From Paracoccus yibinensis (GTDB taxonomy: Bacteria; Pseudomonadota; Alphaproteobacteria; Rhodobacterales; Rhodobacteraceae), in assembly GCF_030846195.1 (NCBI RefSeq), contig NZ_JAVCWH010000003.1, positions 1 to 64,000 of the forward strand: a stretch of 64,000 bases of DNA, written 5' to 3'. This document shows, piece by piece, positions 41,838-51,788 of this stretch. Every line of letters starts with the position of its first letter. Positions within the stretch are counted from its first letter, which is position 1. The notes beneath the pieces were generated by a model, which made no database searches, was not told the DNA's origin, and saw only the letters and a list, made by a program, of their open reading frames with translations. The position numbers were made by a program, and so were the translations under genes.

Positions 41838-42200
41838 ATGAAGACCACCACCTTTCTGCTGCCGCTGATTGCCGCCGCCACGCTGGTGTCGGCCTGCATG
41901 GCCCCGGCGCCTGCACCCGCGCCGATGCCGGCGCCTGCCCCCGTGGCCTATGTCCCGCCTGCGCCGGAACCGGTTGTGGGCGTGGCAGGCCTGACGGAAC
42001 GCAAGCCCGACCTGTGCGGGGCGACCAAGAATTATGCCTCGACCGTGGGCCAGCCCGGCAGCGTGATCCCGACGCTGGGCATCACCAAGGACTACCGGGT
42101 CGTCGAATACCGCGGGATCGAGCCGCAGGAATACGACCCGAACCGGATCGTCTTCCGCCTGGATGCGGCGGGCATCATCACCAACGTCGATTGCGGATGA
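41838..42200 (+). CDS. I78-like peptidase inhibitor family lipoprotein 1
   Basis: This 120-residue protein has a lipoprotein signal (LIAAATLVSAC, Cys20) followed by a Pro/Ala-rich spacer. Its C-terminal domain of about 65 residues has the I78 inhibitor pattern: DLCGATKNYASTVGQPGS, then a basic/tyrosine strand, DPNRIVFRLDAAGIITNVDCG. The paired cysteines and VGQP match the family, whose founding member inhibits serine peptidases. The domain is somewhat divergent (EYDPNR where most have DFRPDR). A second I78 lipoprotein gene begins four bases later. Confidence 0.75.
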   Translation: MKTTTFLLPLIAAATLVSACMAPAPAPAPMPAPAPVAYVPPAPEPVVGVAGLTERKPDLCGATKNYASTVGQPGSVIPTLGITKDYRVVEYRGIEPQEYDPNRIVFRLDAAGIITNVDCG

Positions 42201-42204
42201 CATC

Positions 42205-42492
42205 ATGAATCCCAGAACCCTGATCCTCGGACTGTCCGCCGCCGCCCTGCTGGCCGCCTGCGAACCGATGCCTGTCGAACCCCTGCCCGAGGCTGCGCCG
42301 CCCGATGACTGCCGCGCCTCGGCCTATCAGGGGCTGGTAGGGCAGCCGGTCTCGGTCCTGGCCGCGATGACCTTCCCGATCGGCACCCGCCAGATCGGAC
42401 CGAACGATGCCGTGACCTCGGACTTCCGGCCCGAGCGTCTGAACATCGAATACGGCAGCACGGGCCGGATCGAAAAGGTCAGTTGCTATTGA
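42205..42492 (+). CDS. I78-family peptidase inhibitor lipoprotein 2
   Basis: This 95-residue protein has a lipoprotein signal (AAALLAAC, Cys19) and a canonical I78 domain: DDCRASAYQGLVGQPVSVL, TRQIGPNDAVTSDFRPERLNI and IEKVSCY. Cysteines near the start and end would form a disulfide in the periplasm. It lies four bases after its divergent paralogue, so the two are surely co-transcribed and probably arose by tandem duplication. Inhibition of a periplasmic or foreign serine peptidase is expected from the family. Confidence 0.82.
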   Translation: MNPRTLILGLSAAALLAACEPMPVEPLPEAAPPDDCRASAYQGLVGQPVSVLAAMTFPIGTRQIGPNDAVTSDFRPERLNIEYGSTGRIEKVSCY

Positions 42493-42552
42493 TCGCCGGA
42501 TGGCGCCCTTTTCGGCATTGCCAGCCGGATGGCGGGCTGTCACCATCCTGTC

Positions 42553-42888
42553 ATGATGGATGCAGGCCCGCCGTTTCCTCCCGCCCCTGATCGCGTCGTC
42601 TTTGACCGGGCGGAACTGTCGCTGATCCTGTCGGTCTATGGCCGCTTCGTCGCTGCGGGGGAATGGCGCGACTATGCCATGTCCTTCCTGCGCGACGCCG
42701 CCGTCTTCAGCGTCTTCCGCCGGGCGACGGAACATCCCCTGTATCGGATCGAAAAGCGTCCCCGCCTGCGCAACGCCCAGGGCGCCTATTCCGTGATCGC
42801 CATGGACGGGCGCATCCTGAAGCGCGGGCACGACCTGGCGCAGGTGCTGCGCGTCCTCGACAAGGCGCTGATCCGCGCGGTGGACTAG
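42553..42888 (+). CDS. DUF2794 family protein
   Basis: This protein of about 111 residues matches DUF2794, a small soluble family conserved in alphaproteobacteria. It shows FDRAELSLILSVYGRFVAAGEWRDYAM near the start and the ending YRIEKRPRLRNAQGAYSVIAMDGRILKRG. Function is not established. ATGs at 42553 and 42556 are both possible. It ends ten bases before the convergent hrpB gene. Confidence 0.8.
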   Translation: MMDAGPPFPPAPDRVVFDRAELSLILSVYGRFVAAGEWRDYAMSFLRDAAVFSVFRRATEHPLYRIEKRPRLRNAQGAYSVIAMDGRILKRGHDLAQVLRVLDKALIRAVD

Positions 42889-42898
42889 ACCCTGGCGA

Positions 42899-45358
42899 CT
42901 AGGTGCCGCGTGGCTTGGCGCGGGTGGTGGGATCGGCTTTGCGCGGATCGTCGGGCCAGGGATGGCGGGGATAACGGCCGCGCATGTCCTTTCGCACCTC
43001 GGCATAGGACGACGCCCAGAACCCCGGCAGGTCCGTCGTCACCTGCACGGGCTTGCCGCCCGGCGACAGCAGGCTGATCCGCAGGGGCCGCCCACCCACG
43101 ACGGGGTGCCGCGTCACCCCGAACAGCTCCTGCAGGCGCAGTTCGATGGACGGCTGCTCGTGGTCATAGTCGATGGGCACCTTGCGGCCCAGGGGCGTCA
43201 CGAAATGCGCCGGAACCTCTCGGTCCAGTCGCTGCTGGCCGTCCCAGCCGATCCGCGTCTTCAGCGGCTCGACCAAATCCAGCCCGCGCAGATCGGCCAG
43301 CGTCCGCGCGCGCCCCAGCCAGGGCAGCAGCCAATCCCCGTCCTCCAGCAGGCTCGCGTCATCGACTGGGCCCAGGTCCGGCAGCAGCGCGACCCGCGCC
43401 CGCAGCCGCGCGGCAGCCGGAGTCCAGGACAGGCCATCCAGCCGCAACCCCTCCAGGGCGGCCCGCGCGACGGCTTCGGACAGCACGTCAGGCCAAGCGC
43501 GGTCCGACAGCACCAAGGCCCCCAGCCGTTCCTGCACCCGCGCCATGACCCTCCCATCGCGCCGCGACCATTCGCAGATCTCGACCTTCTCGATCCGATC
43601 GCCATGCAGCGCGCGCAGATCGGCCTCGTCCAGCCGGGCAGCCATGCGGATCCGCGCCTCGCGCTGATCGCCGTCCAGATCGGCCGCGACAACCAGCCGC
43701 TGCCCGGCCATGGGATCGCCCGCCTCCATGACGGCGCCCTTGCCCCCCGACAACACGTATCGCGGATCATCCCCCTTGCGCCGCAGCCCGATCCGGTCGG
43801 GATAGGCCAACGAGACCATCCCGCCCACTTCTTCTTCACTCAAATATCCTCGGGGGGTGCGGGGGGCAGAAGGCCCCCCGCCATCGCGGGACGCAACCAG
43901 CCGCCGCAGCCGGGCAGCCTCATCGCGGATTTGCTGGATCACCGCCCGGTTCGCCTCAAAGGGATGCCGCGCCGCAAATCCTTTCGGATCGCGCACCGCC
44001 GCCAGCCGCAGCGCCAGATCCACCGGAGCGCCGCGCAAGGGATCGCGGCTGGACAGCAGCGCCGCGACATCGGCCGCCTCCGGCCCTGCGCGCAACAGCA
44101 TATGGGCCAGCCGCGGATGCAGCGGCAACCGCGCCAGGGCGCGCCCGTGGCCGGTGATCCGCCCTCCGGCGTCCAATGCCTCAAGTTCCCGCAGCAGGGA
44201 TCGCGCCTCGGCCAAGGCACCATCAGGGGGGGGCGTCAGGAAGGCCAGCTCGCCCGCCTCGGCCCCCCAGGCGGCCAGTTCCAGGGCAAGCCCCGCCAGA
44301 TCCGCCACGACAATCTCGGGCGGGGCAAAGGCCGGCAACGCGCCTTCTTCGGCCCGTGCCCACATGCGATAGCAGATGCCCGGGGCCACACGGCCCGCGC
44401 GGCCGCGGCGCTGATCGGCCTCGGCCCGGCTGACGCGTTCGGTCACCAGCCGCGACATGCCCGACCCCGGATCAACCCGTGCCCGCCGCGCCCGGCCCGC
44501 ATCCACCACCACCCGCACTGCCGGAATGGTCAGCGATGTCTCGGCAATCGCCGTTGCCAGCACGATCCGCCGCCGCGCGCCCGGAGGCGCCAGCGCCGCC
44601 CGCTGCTCGGCGGGCTTCAGCGCACCATACAGCGGCAGCACCTCGCAGCCGTCGCCAAGCTGGGCCATGACCCGCCGGATCTCGCCCTCGCCCGGCAGGA
44701 AGGCCAGCACCGTGCCGCCGGTCTGGCGCGTCTCGGCTTCTGCCAGCGCGATCAGCCATGCGGCTTCGTTGACCAGCCGGGCGCCCGCAGGCAGCGGGCG
44801 AGGCAGCCAGCGCGTCTCGACCGGATAGCTGCGGCCTTCGGAGCGGATTACGGGCGCGCCGTCCAGCAGCGCCGCCACGGGTTCGGCATCCAGCGTGGCC
44901 GACATGACCAGCACCGCCAGATCCTCGCGCAGGGCACCCCGTGCCTCCCACACCAGGGCCAGGCCCAGGTCGGCGTTCAGGCTGCGTTCGTGGAATTCGT
45001 CGAAGATCACGCAGCCAACGCCGTCAAGCGAGGGGTCGGACTGGATCATCCGCGTCAGGATGCCCTCGGTCACGACCTCGATCCGGCTGCCAGCGATGCT
45101 CTCGCCGCGCATCCGGTATCCGACGCGCGCGCCCACCGCTTCGCCCAGTTGCTCGGCCAGCCGTTCCGCCGCCGCCCGTGCGGCCAGCCGCCGCGGCTCC
45201 AGCATCACGATCTTGCCCGCAACCTGGTCCAGCAACGCCAACGGCACGCGCGTCGTCTTGCCCGCCCCCGGCGGGGCGACCAGCACCGCGCGGCCATGCG
45301 CGGCCAGGGCCTCGCTCAGGGCGGGAAGAACATCGTCGATGGGCAACCGATCCAGCAT
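42899..45358 (-). CDS. hrpB: ATP-dependent helicase HrpB, with an in-frame repeat insertion
   Basis: This 819-residue DEAH/RHA-type helicase has Walker A APPGAGKTTRVPLALL (about 28-43), the DExH box IFDEFHERS, SATLDAEPVAAL, helicase C motifs (ATAIAETSLTIPAVRVVVDAG; RRGRAGRVAPG) and the HrpB-specific C-terminus. Residues about 491-511 (DGGGPSAPRTPRGYLSEEEV) are translated from a CAAATATCC palindromic repeat, interrupting RRLVASR and GGMVSLAYPDRIG that otherwise would be nearly adjacent. HrpB's cellular role is unclear; it is a putative RNA helicase. The ATG at 45358 opens the conserved N-terminus MLDRLPIDDVLP. Confidence 0.95.
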   Translation of the reverse strand: MLDRLPIDDVLPALSEALAAHGRAVLVAPPGAGKTTRVPLALLDQVAGKIVMLEPRRLAARAAAERLAEQLGEAVGARVGYRMRGESIAGSRIEVVTEGILTRMIQSDPSLDGVGCVIFDEFHERSLNADLGLALVWEARGALREDLAVLVMSATLDAEPVAALLDGAPVIRSEGRSYPVETRWLPRPLPAGARLVNEAAWLIALAEAETRQTGGTVLAFLPGEGEIRRVMAQLGDGCEVLPLYGALKPAEQRAALAPPGARRRIVLATAIAETSLTIPAVRVVVDAGRARRARVDPGSGMSRLVTERVSRAEADQRRGRAGRVAPGICYRMWARAEEGALPAFAPPEIVVADLAGLALELAAWGAEAGELAFLTPPPDGALAEARSLLRELEALDAGGRITGHGRALARLPLHPRLAHMLLRAGPEAADVAALLSSRDPLRGAPVDLALRLAAVRDPKGFAARHPFEANRAVIQQIRDEAARLRRLVASRDGGGPSAPRTPRGYLSEEEVGGMVSLAYPDRIGLRRKGDDPRYVLSGGKGAVMEAGDPMAGQRLVVAADLDGDQREARIRMAARLDEADLRALHGDRIEKVEICEWSRRDGRVMARVQERLGALVLSDRAWPDVLSEAVARAALEGLRLDGLSWTPAAARLRARVALLPDLGPVDDASLLEDGDWLLPWLGRARTLADLRGLDLVEPLKTRIGWDGQQRLDREVPAHFVTPLGRKVPIDYDHEQPSIELRLQELFGVTRHPVVGGRPLRISLLSPGGKPVQVTTDLPGFWASSYAEVRKDMRGRYPRHPWPDDPRKADPTTRAKPRGT
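43830..43885 (+). repeat. GC palindromic repeat, copy 2, inside hrpB
   Basis: CTTCTTCACTCAAATATCCT then CGGGGGG-TGC and a hairpin GGGGGGC-AGAAG-GCCCCCC (43861-43879). It is the same element as at 39362-39422 and 59678-59727 and in the same plus-strand orientation. It is antisense to hrpB and leaves the hrpB frame open, adding about 20 codons. Confidence 0.75.
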
Positions 45359-45469
45359 CACCGCGTTATGTCGCAACGGCGGGCCAAGCGGAACCCCGGC
45401 CCGCCGCCCTATTCAAACCCCCTGCCGGTGTCTATCTTACGGCAAAGACGAAACAAACAGGCAGGCGGC

Positions 45470-46837
45470 ATGGGCATCGGCAGCACATTGATGGCAGGCA
45501 TCGGCCTGGGCGATCCGGTGATCCGGCTGGGCGTCACAGGCCTGTCCCGCGCGGGCAAGACGGTGTTCATCACCTCGCTGGTGGCAAACCTGATGGACCG
45601 GGGCCGGATGCACGCCCTGCGCGCAGCCGCCGACGGCACCCTGAAGGCCGCCTGGCTGCAACCCCAGCCCGACGATACCGTGCCGCGCTTCGACTTCGAG
45701 CGTCACCTGTCCGCTCTGACCGGTCCCCAACCGCACTGGCCGGAAGGCACGCGTCATGTCAGCCAGTTGCGCCTGTCCCTGCGCCTTGACGGCAAGGGTC
45801 TGTTTGGGGGCCTGACCGGGCCGCGCACCCTGCACCTGGACATCGTCGATTACCCGGGCGAATGGCTGCTGGATCTGCGGCTGATGGAAAAGGATTTTTC
45901 CGAATGGTCGGCCGAGGTGCTGGACCGCATGGAAGGCCGCCCCGGCGCCGACGAATACCAGTCCGCGCTGTCGAATGTGGACGGCGACCGCTTCGACGAA
46001 CCGACGGCCCAGCGGCTGGCCCAGACCTATACCGCCCACCTGCATGCTGCGCGGGACGCGGGCTGGTCCGACTGCACCCCAGGCCGCTTCCTGATCCCCG
46101 GAGAGATGGAGGGCTCGCCCGCGCTGACCTTCGCCCCCCTGCCGGCATCCTTTGCCGAAGGACGGCTGCACAAGGAATTCCGCCGCCGGTTCGATGCCTA
46201 CAAGTCACGTGTGGTGAAGCCCTTCTTCCGCGAACATTTCGCCCGCATCGACCGTCAGGTGGTGCTGGTCGACGTGCTGGGCGCAATCCACCAGGGCCCC
46301 CGCGCGGTCGAGGACATGCGCCGCGCCATGGCCGACGTGCTGACCGCCTTTCGCCCCGGCCGCGCGGGCTGGCTGGCGCAGCTTCTGGGCACGCGGCGGG
46401 TCGAACGCATCCTGTTCGCTGCGACCAAGGCCGACCACCTGCACCATGTCCAGCACAACCGCCTGACCGCGATCCTGTCTGCCATGCTGCGAGAGGCGCG
46501 CGACCGCGCCGATTTCAGCGGCGCCCGGACCGAGGCCATGTCCATCGCCGCCCTGCGCGCCACGACCGAGGACACGATCCGCCAGAACGGCGAGGAGCTG
46601 CCCGCCGTGCGCGGCCGTCTTCTGGACGGGCGGCAGGCGGCCTTCTATCCCGGCGAACTGCCCACGGATCCGGCGGCGCTGCTGCATCCCGCGCGGGACG
46701 GCGCGCCGCAATGGCTGGATGGCGACTATGCCATCATGAACTTCGCCCCCGCCCCCATGACCGCGCGCCCTGGCGACGGACCGCCCCACATCCGGCTGGA
46801 CCGCGCCGCCGAGTTCCTGATCGGAGACAGGCTATGA
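45470..46837 (+). CDS. ycjX: YcjX family GTPase-like P-loop protein
   Basis: This 455-residue protein of the DUF463/YcjX family begins with a Walker A loop GLSRAGKTVFITSLVANL (about 24-41), then LDIVDYPGEWLLDLRLM as the switch/Walker B region and VLVDVLGAIHQGP and AATKADHLHHVQHNRL as later nucleotide-binding motifs. YcjX and YcjF are linked to stress or phage-shock regulons in enterobacteria, without a settled mechanism. The ATG at 45470 lies in a divergent promoter region with hrpB. Its TGA overlaps the ycjF ATG. Confidence 0.94.
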   Translation: MGIGSTLMAGIGLGDPVIRLGVTGLSRAGKTVFITSLVANLMDRGRMHALRAAADGTLKAAWLQPQPDDTVPRFDFERHLSALTGPQPHWPEGTRHVSQLRLSLRLDGKGLFGGLTGPRTLHLDIVDYPGEWLLDLRLMEKDFSEWSAEVLDRMEGRPGADEYQSALSNVDGDRFDEPTAQRLAQTYTAHLHAARDAGWSDCTPGRFLIPGEMEGSPALTFAPLPASFAEGRLHKEFRRRFDAYKSRVVKPFFREHFARIDRQVVLVDVLGAIHQGPRAVEDMRRAMADVLTAFRPGRAGWLAQLLGTRRVERILFAATKADHLHHVQHNRLTAILSAMLREARDRADFSGARTEAMSIAALRATTEDTIRQNGEELPAVRGRLLDGRQAAFYPGELPTDPAALLHPARDGAPQWLDGDYAIMNFAPAPMTARPGDGPPHIRLDRAAEFLIGDRL

Positions 46838-47889
46838 GCGACACACCCCGCCGTGGCCCGGTCCTGATCGAACTGGAAGTGCCCACCGGCGACACCCGCC
46901 CGGGTCCTGCGACCGAGGCGCGGGACGACACGCCGAACCCCGCCGACGCGCCCCCCATCGACGCGGCGGATCCCGCTCTGCCCCGTCCCCGCACGATGGA
47001 GATGGTGACGCGCCTTGTCGGCCGCCCTCCGTCGAAACTGACGCGCTTCTTCATTAACTCGGGCGTGGCGCTGTTCACCTTCCTTTTGTCCATCGCCGCG
47101 CTGAACTTCATCAACGACCTGTTGAACCGCTATCCGGTGCTGGGCTGGATCGGGGTGGCGCTGTTCGCGTTGTTCACGCTGGCGGCGCTTGGCATGGCTT
47201 GGCGCGAATACCGGGCCTGGGCGCGGTTCGCGCGCATCGACGCCATCCAGCGGCAGGCGGGCGCGGCCCTGGCCGATGACAGCATGGACAAGGCCCGCGC
47301 GGTGACGAACGGCCTGCTGGCGCTTTACCGCGACCGGCCTGAACTGGAGTGGAACCGCAAGCGCCTGGCCGACAATCGCGGCGATGCCTTCGACGCCCGC
47401 ACTTTGCTGACGATGGCGGAAACCGAACTGCTGGCCAGCCTCGACCAGGACGCCCGGCGCGAGATCGAGGCCGCCGCCCGCACTGTCGCCACTGCCACCG
47501 CGCTGATCCCGCTGGCACTTGCCGATGTCGCCGCCGCCCTTGCCGCGAACCTGCGGATGATCCGGCGGATGGCCGAAATCTATGGCGGTCGCGCCGGGGC
47601 CGTGGGCGGCTGGCGGCTGGCGCGCACGGTGATGACGCATCTGGTGGCTACCGGGGCGGTCGCGGCGGGCGACGACCTGGTCGAAACCATCGCCGGGGGC
47701 GGGATCCTGTCCAAGGTATCCCGCCGCTTTGGCGAGGGCGTGGTGAACGGGGCGCTGACCGCCCGCGTCGGCATCGCCGCGATGGAGGTCTGCCGCCCCC
47801 TGCCCTTCATCGCCCAGCCCCGACCCAAGGTCGGCAACCTCGTGACGCGCGGGCTTCGTGGGCTGTTCGGGTCCGACGAACGCGGCTAG
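46834..47889 (+). CDS. ycjF: YcjF-like membrane protein (TIGR01620/DUF697)
   Basis: This 351-residue protein has an acidic, Pro-rich cytoplasmic N-terminus, two transmembrane helices (about 72-92 and 100-122; VALFTFLLSIAALNFI and IGVALFALFTLAAL) and a C-terminal DUF697-like domain with LIPLALADVAAALAANLRMIRRMAEIYGGRAG. It overlaps ycjX by four bases, the usual pairing. The membrane protein probably recruits the P-loop partner to the inner membrane. Confidence 0.92.
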   Translation: MSDTPRRGPVLIELEVPTGDTRPGPATEARDDTPNPADAPPIDAADPALPRPRTMEMVTRLVGRPPSKLTRFFINSGVALFTFLLSIAALNFINDLLNRYPVLGWIGVALFALFTLAALGMAWREYRAWARFARIDAIQRQAGAALADDSMDKARAVTNGLLALYRDRPELEWNRKRLADNRGDAFDARTLLTMAETELLASLDQDARREIEAAARTVATATALIPLALADVAAALAANLRMIRRMAEIYGGRAGAVGGWRLARTVMTHLVATGAVAAGDDLVETIAGGGILSKVSRRFGEGVVNGALTARVGIAAMEVCRPLPFIAQPRPKVGNLVTRGLRGLFGSDERG

Positions 47890-47913
47890 AACATCCCCGA
47901 AGGGGGACAGCGG

Positions 47914-48750
47914 ATGACGTTCTTTCTGGGAATCGACGGCGGCGGCACGGGATGCCGCGCTGCGGTGGCGGATGCGGATGGGCGCATCATGGGCCAGGGA
48001 CAGGGCGGGCCTGCCAACATCAACACCGATGTCGATGCTGCGGCGGTCAACATCCTGGCCGCGACGGCCCAGGCGCTTGAAGGCACGGGCGCCGATCCCC
48101 GCGACCTGATCGCGACGCTGGGCCTTGCGGGCGGCACGATGGCGGCAGCTACGGAACGGCTGGCGGGGTTGCTGCCCTTTGCCCGGATTCAGATCGTCAA
48201 CGACGGGGTGACGGCGGCACGTGGCGCCCTGGGCACGCAGGACGGCATTCTGGCCGCGATCGGCACGGGCTCGGTCTTTGCCGTGCAGCGTGGGGGCGAT
48301 CTGCGCCAAGTCGGCGGGCGCGGCTTCCTGATGGGGGACGAGGGATCGGGCGCTGTCCTGGGCCGCGCGCTGCTGTCGCTTGCCATGCGGGCCGAGGACG
48401 GATTCACGGACATGACCCCCCTGCTGCAACAGGTGCTGGAAGAGTTCGGCGGGATCGAGGGCATCATCCGTTTCGGCAACGGGGCGCGTCCCGTGGACTT
48501 TGCCGAATTGGCCCCTCGCATCGTCAGGTCCGACGATCCGGCGGCGCGGCAGGTCTTTGACGGTGCCGTGGCCGAGGTGCGCCACAACCTGACCGTGCTG
48601 CAGCGAGATGCGCCGCTGCCGGTGGTCTTCGTCGGCGGGCTTGGTCCAGCCTATGCCGCGCGGCTGACGGACTGGCCGCAGCGCCCGGCGCTCGGGTCCG
48701 GCGTCGATGGCGCGCTGCTGATGGCGCGGCAGATGGCCGGGGCGGCATGA
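47914..48750 (+). CDS. nagK: N-acetylglucosamine kinase, BadF/BcrA ATPase family
   Basis: This 278-residue ASKHA-fold kinase has the phosphate-1 motif FLGIDGGGTGCRAAVAD at the start, IVNDGVTAARGAL, IGTGSVFAVQRGG and GGRGFLMGDEGSGAVLGR. These match the GlcNAc kinases of the BadF/BcrA type. Coupling to nagA (four-base overlap) supports phosphorylation of GlcNAc released in murein turnover or from chitin. AGGGGGA precedes the ATG. No NagE-type PTS or importer is adjacent, which favours a recycling role. Confidence 0.87.
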   Translation: MTFFLGIDGGGTGCRAAVADADGRIMGQGQGGPANINTDVDAAAVNILAATAQALEGTGADPRDLIATLGLAGGTMAAATERLAGLLPFARIQIVNDGVTAARGALGTQDGILAAIGTGSVFAVQRGGDLRQVGGRGFLMGDEGSGAVLGRALLSLAMRAEDGFTDMTPLLQQVLEEFGGIEGIIRFGNGARPVDFAELAPRIVRSDDPAARQVFDGAVAEVRHNLTVLQRDAPLPVVFVGGLGPAYAARLTDWPQRPALGSGVDGALLMARQMAGAA

Positions 48751-49871
48751 CCGTTCTTGCCGCAACCCGCATCTTCGACGGCCAACGCTTTCTGGAAGAC
48801 CATGCCGTGGTGATCGAGGGGGACCGCATCACGGCGGTGGTCCCGCTGGCCGAGGCTGGCCCGACCACGCGGCTGGACGGCACGCTCGCCCCCGCTTTCC
48901 TGGACTTGCAGGTGAATGGCGGCGGCGGGCTGATGGTCGGCGGCGACACCGACCCCGCCGCGCTGCGCCATATCTGCGCCACGCATCAGCGCCTTGGCTG
49001 CGCGGGGGTGCTGCCGACGCTGATCACTGATACGCCCGACGCTACCGCTGCCGTCATCGCGGCGGGCATCCGCGCCATCGGCACGCCGGGCTTCCTGGGC
49101 CTGCACCTGGAAGGCCCGCACCTGGACCCCCGCCGCCATGGCGCGCATGACCCGGCCCTGATCCGGCCCATGGAGGCGGACGACTTGGCGCGCCTGTGCG
49201 ATGCCGCCCGCGCCTTGCCGGTCCTGATGGTGACGCTGGCACCCGAAGCGGTGACCCCGGACCAGATCGCGGCCCTGTCGCAAGCGGGCGCCGTGGTCAG
49301 CCTGGGCCATACCGACTGCGACTACGACACCGCCCGCGCAGCCTTCGCGGCGGGCGCGCGTTGCGCCACGCATCTGTTCAACGCCATGAGCCAGATGGGT
49401 CATCGTGCACCTGGCCTTGTCGGCGCGGTGCTGGCGGGCGATGCCCAGGCCGGGTTGATCGCGGATGGGGTTCATGTCCATCCCGCCGCCATGCGCGCCG
49501 CCCTTGCGGCGCGGCCCGAAGGCATCTTCCTGGTCACGGACTGCATGGCATTCGCCGGGACCGACCTGACCGAGATGCCGTTGCAGGGCCGCACCATCCT
49601 GCGTCGTGACGGGCGGCTGACGCTGGCGGACGGGACGCTGGCGGGGGCGGACCTGCGCATGGATCAGGCGATCAGAGTGTTGGTGGATCAGGTCGGCATC
49701 TCACCGGAACGCGCGCTTGCTATGGCGACGGCGGAACCGGCGCGCGCCGCCGGGTTGTCGAACGAATACGGCGCGCTGCGGGAACGCAGGCGCGCCGATC
49801 TGGTTCTGCTGGACGATGCCTGGACGCTGCAATCCGTATGGATCGCGGGCCAGCCAGTCACTCCGGGATGA
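48747..49871 (+). CDS. nagA: N-acetylglucosamine-6-phosphate deacetylase
   Basis: This 374-residue amidohydrolase shows NagA motifs: [14 protein letters not shown], the metal-binding Glu in [11 protein letters not shown], His residues in [13 protein letters not shown] and [24 protein letters not shown] and the catalytic Asp in [11 protein letters not shown]. It converts GlcNAc-6-P to GlcN-6-P plus acetate. It overlaps nagK by four bases, forming a two-step GlcNAc utilisation unit; nagB is not in the window. The 3' end overlaps the convergent ilvD end by 14 bases. Confidence 0.95.
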   Translation: MTVLAATRIFDGQRFLEDHAVVIEGDRITAVVPLAEAGPTTRLDGTLAPAFLDLQVNGGGGLMVGGDTDPAALRHICATHQRLGCAGVLPTLITDTPDATAAVIAAGIRAIGTPGFLGLHLEGPHLDPRRHGAHDPALIRPMEADDLARLCDAARALPVLMVTLAPEAVTPDQIAALSQAGAVVSLGHTDCDYDTARAAFAAGARCATHLFNAMSQMGHRAPGLVGAVLAGDAQAGLIADGVHVHPAAMRAALAARPEGIFLVTDCMAFAGTDLTEMPLQGRTILRRDGRLTLADGTLAGADLRMDQAIRVLVDQVGISPERALAMATAEPARAAGLSNEYGALRERRRADLVLLDDAWTLQSVWIAGQPVTPG

Positions 49872-51696
49872 CGCGCACCGCGCCGCGGGCGGCACTGGTG
49901 GTCATCGCGGCATAGGCGCGCAGCGCAGTGGAAACCTGACGCTGGCGCGGCCTGGCGGGCTTCCAGCCCTCGGCGTCGCGCTGCGCGCGCCGGGCGGCCA
50001 AGGTCGCGTCGTCCACATCCAGGTGGATCACCCGGTTCGGGATGTCGATCACGATCCGGTCGCCCTGTTCGACCAGGCCAATGGTGCCGCCCTCGGCCGC
50101 CTCGGGCGAGACATGGCCGATCGACAGGCCCGACGAGCCGCCCGAGAAGCGGCCGTCCGTCACCAGGGCGCAGGCTTTCCCCAGGCCCTTGGATTTCAGA
50201 TAGCTGGTCGGATACAGCATTTCCTGCATCCCCGGCCCGCCGCGCGGGCCTTCGTAGCGGATCAGGACAACCTCTCCGGGTTTCACCTTGCCGGTCAGGA
50301 TGGCGCTGACGCTGTCATCCTGGCTTTCGAAGATATGGGCCGGGCCTTCGAACTTCAGGATCGATTCGTCCACGCCCGCCGTCTTCACGATGCAGCCATC
50401 CTCGGCCAGGTTGCCATAGAGGACTGCCAGCCCGCCGTCCTGGCTGAACGCGTGTTCCGCCGTGCGGATCACGCCCGTCTTGCGGTCGGTATCGACCGAA
50501 TCATAGCGGCGTTCCTGCGAGAAGGCGACCTGCGTGGGCACCCCACCCGGTGCCGCGCGATAGAAGTCGTGGACCGTGGCCGCGTCGGTGCGCATCACGT
50601 CCCAGCGGTCCAGCGCCTCGGCCAGCGATCCTGCATGGACGCTGCCCACATTGGTATGCAGCAGCCCCGCGCGGTCCAGTTCGCCCAGGATGCCCATGAT
50701 GCCGCCGGCGCGGTGGACATCCTCCATGTGGACGTCGTCCTTGGCGGGCGCGACCTTGCACAGCACCGGCACGCGGCGCGACAGGCGGTCGATGTCGGAC
50801 ATGGTGAAGTCGATGTCGCCTTCATGGGCGGCGGCCAGCAGGTGCAGCACCGTGTTGGTGGACCCGCCCATCGCAATGTCCAGCGTCATCGCGTTCTCGA
50901 AAGCCTCGAAGCTGGCGATGGAGCGTGGCAGGACGGATGCGTCGTCGCCTTCGTAGTAACGCCGCGCAAGGTCCACGATCAGGTGGCCCGCCTCGACGAA
51001 CAGGCGCTTGCGGTCGGCATGGGTTGCCAGCGTGGATCCGTTGCCCGGCAGGGCCAGGCCAAGCGCCTCGGTCAGGCAGTTCATCGAATTGGCGGTGAAC
51101 ATGCCCGAGCAGGACCCGCAGGTCGGGCATGCAGACCGCTCGATGACCTCCACCTCGGCGTCCGAGATGCGGTCGTCGGCGGCGGCGACCATGGCATCGA
51201 CCAGGTCCAGCGCCTTGACCTTGCCGTCTTCCAGCACGACCTTGCCGGCCTCCATCGGCCCGCCGGACACGAAGACGACCGGGATGTTCAGCCGCAGCGC
51301 AGCCATCAGCATGCCCGGCGTGATCTTGTCGCAATTGCTGATGCAGACCATGGCGTCGGCGCAATGGGCGTTGACCATGTATTCCACGCTGTCGGCGATG
51401 ACCTCTCGCGAGGGCAGCGAATACAGCATCCCGTCATGGCCCATGGCGATGCCGTCATCGACCGCGATGGTGTTGAATTCCTTGGCGATGCCGCCTGCGG
51501 CCTCGACCTCTCGGGCGACAAGCTGGCCCAGGTCCTTCAGGTGGACATGGCCGGGCACGAACTGGGTGAAGCTGTTGACGATGGCAATGATCGGCTTGCC
51601 GAAGTCGCTGTCCTTCACCCCGGTCGCCCGCCACAGGCCGCGCGCGCCCGCCATGTTGCGGCCGTGGGTGGTGGTGCGGGAACGATAGGCGGGCAT
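49858..51696 (-). CDS. ilvD: Dihydroxy-acid dehydratase
   Basis: This 612-residue IlvD/Edd family enzyme has cluster cysteines at 122 ([12 protein letters not shown], with the Mg-binding carbamylated Lys124) and at 193/196 ([18 protein letters not shown]), and metal-binding Asp81 in [14 protein letters not shown]. The long form of about 612 residues corresponds to the bacterial [4Fe-4S] type. It makes 2-keto acids in isoleucine and valine synthesis. The ATG at 51696 is the conserved start ([25 protein letters not shown]). It is monocistronic, with a 92-base gap to the SMR gene. Confidence 0.96.
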   Translation of the reverse strand: MPAYRSRTTTHGRNMAGARGLWRATGVKDSDFGKPIIAIVNSFTQFVPGHVHLKDLGQLVAREVEAAGGIAKEFNTIAVDDGIAMGHDGMLYSLPSREVIADSVEYMVNAHCADAMVCISNCDKITPGMLMAALRLNIPVVFVSGGPMEAGKVVLEDGKVKALDLVDAMVAAADDRISDAEVEVIERSACPTCGSCSGMFTANSMNCLTEALGLALPGNGSTLATHADRKRLFVEAGHLIVDLARRYYEGDDASVLPRSIASFEAFENAMTLDIAMGGSTNTVLHLLAAAHEGDIDFTMSDIDRLSRRVPVLCKVAPAKDDVHMEDVHRAGGIMGILGELDRAGLLHTNVGSVHAGSLAEALDRWDVMRTDAATVHDFYRAAPGGVPTQVAFSQERRYDSVDTDRKTGVIRTAEHAFSQDGGLAVLYGNLAEDGCIVKTAGVDESILKFEGPAHIFESQDDSVSAILTGKVKPGEVVLIRYEGPRGGPGMQEMLYPTSYLKSKGLGKACALVTDGRFSGGSSGLSIGHVSPEAAEGGTIGLVEQGDRIVIDIPNRVIHLDVDDATLAARRAQRDAEGWKPARPRQRQVSTALRAYAAMTTSAARGAVRVIPE

Positions 51697-51788
51697 GGCT
51701 GTGACTCCTTTGGCTGGCGCGTTGATTTAGCACCAACAGGCGCGGAAGGAAATTGCCGAATTCGTGCGTTTTCGGTTCGTTTCGGCCG

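Noticed and set aside
42962..46837. A 1291-codon rightward open frame running antisense through hrpB and into ycjX
   Set aside because: The first two thirds translate to Gln/Arg/His/Pro-rich low-complexity sequence antisense to a well-conserved helicase. Only the part from 45470 matches YcjX. High GC keeps stop codons rare in the antisense frame.
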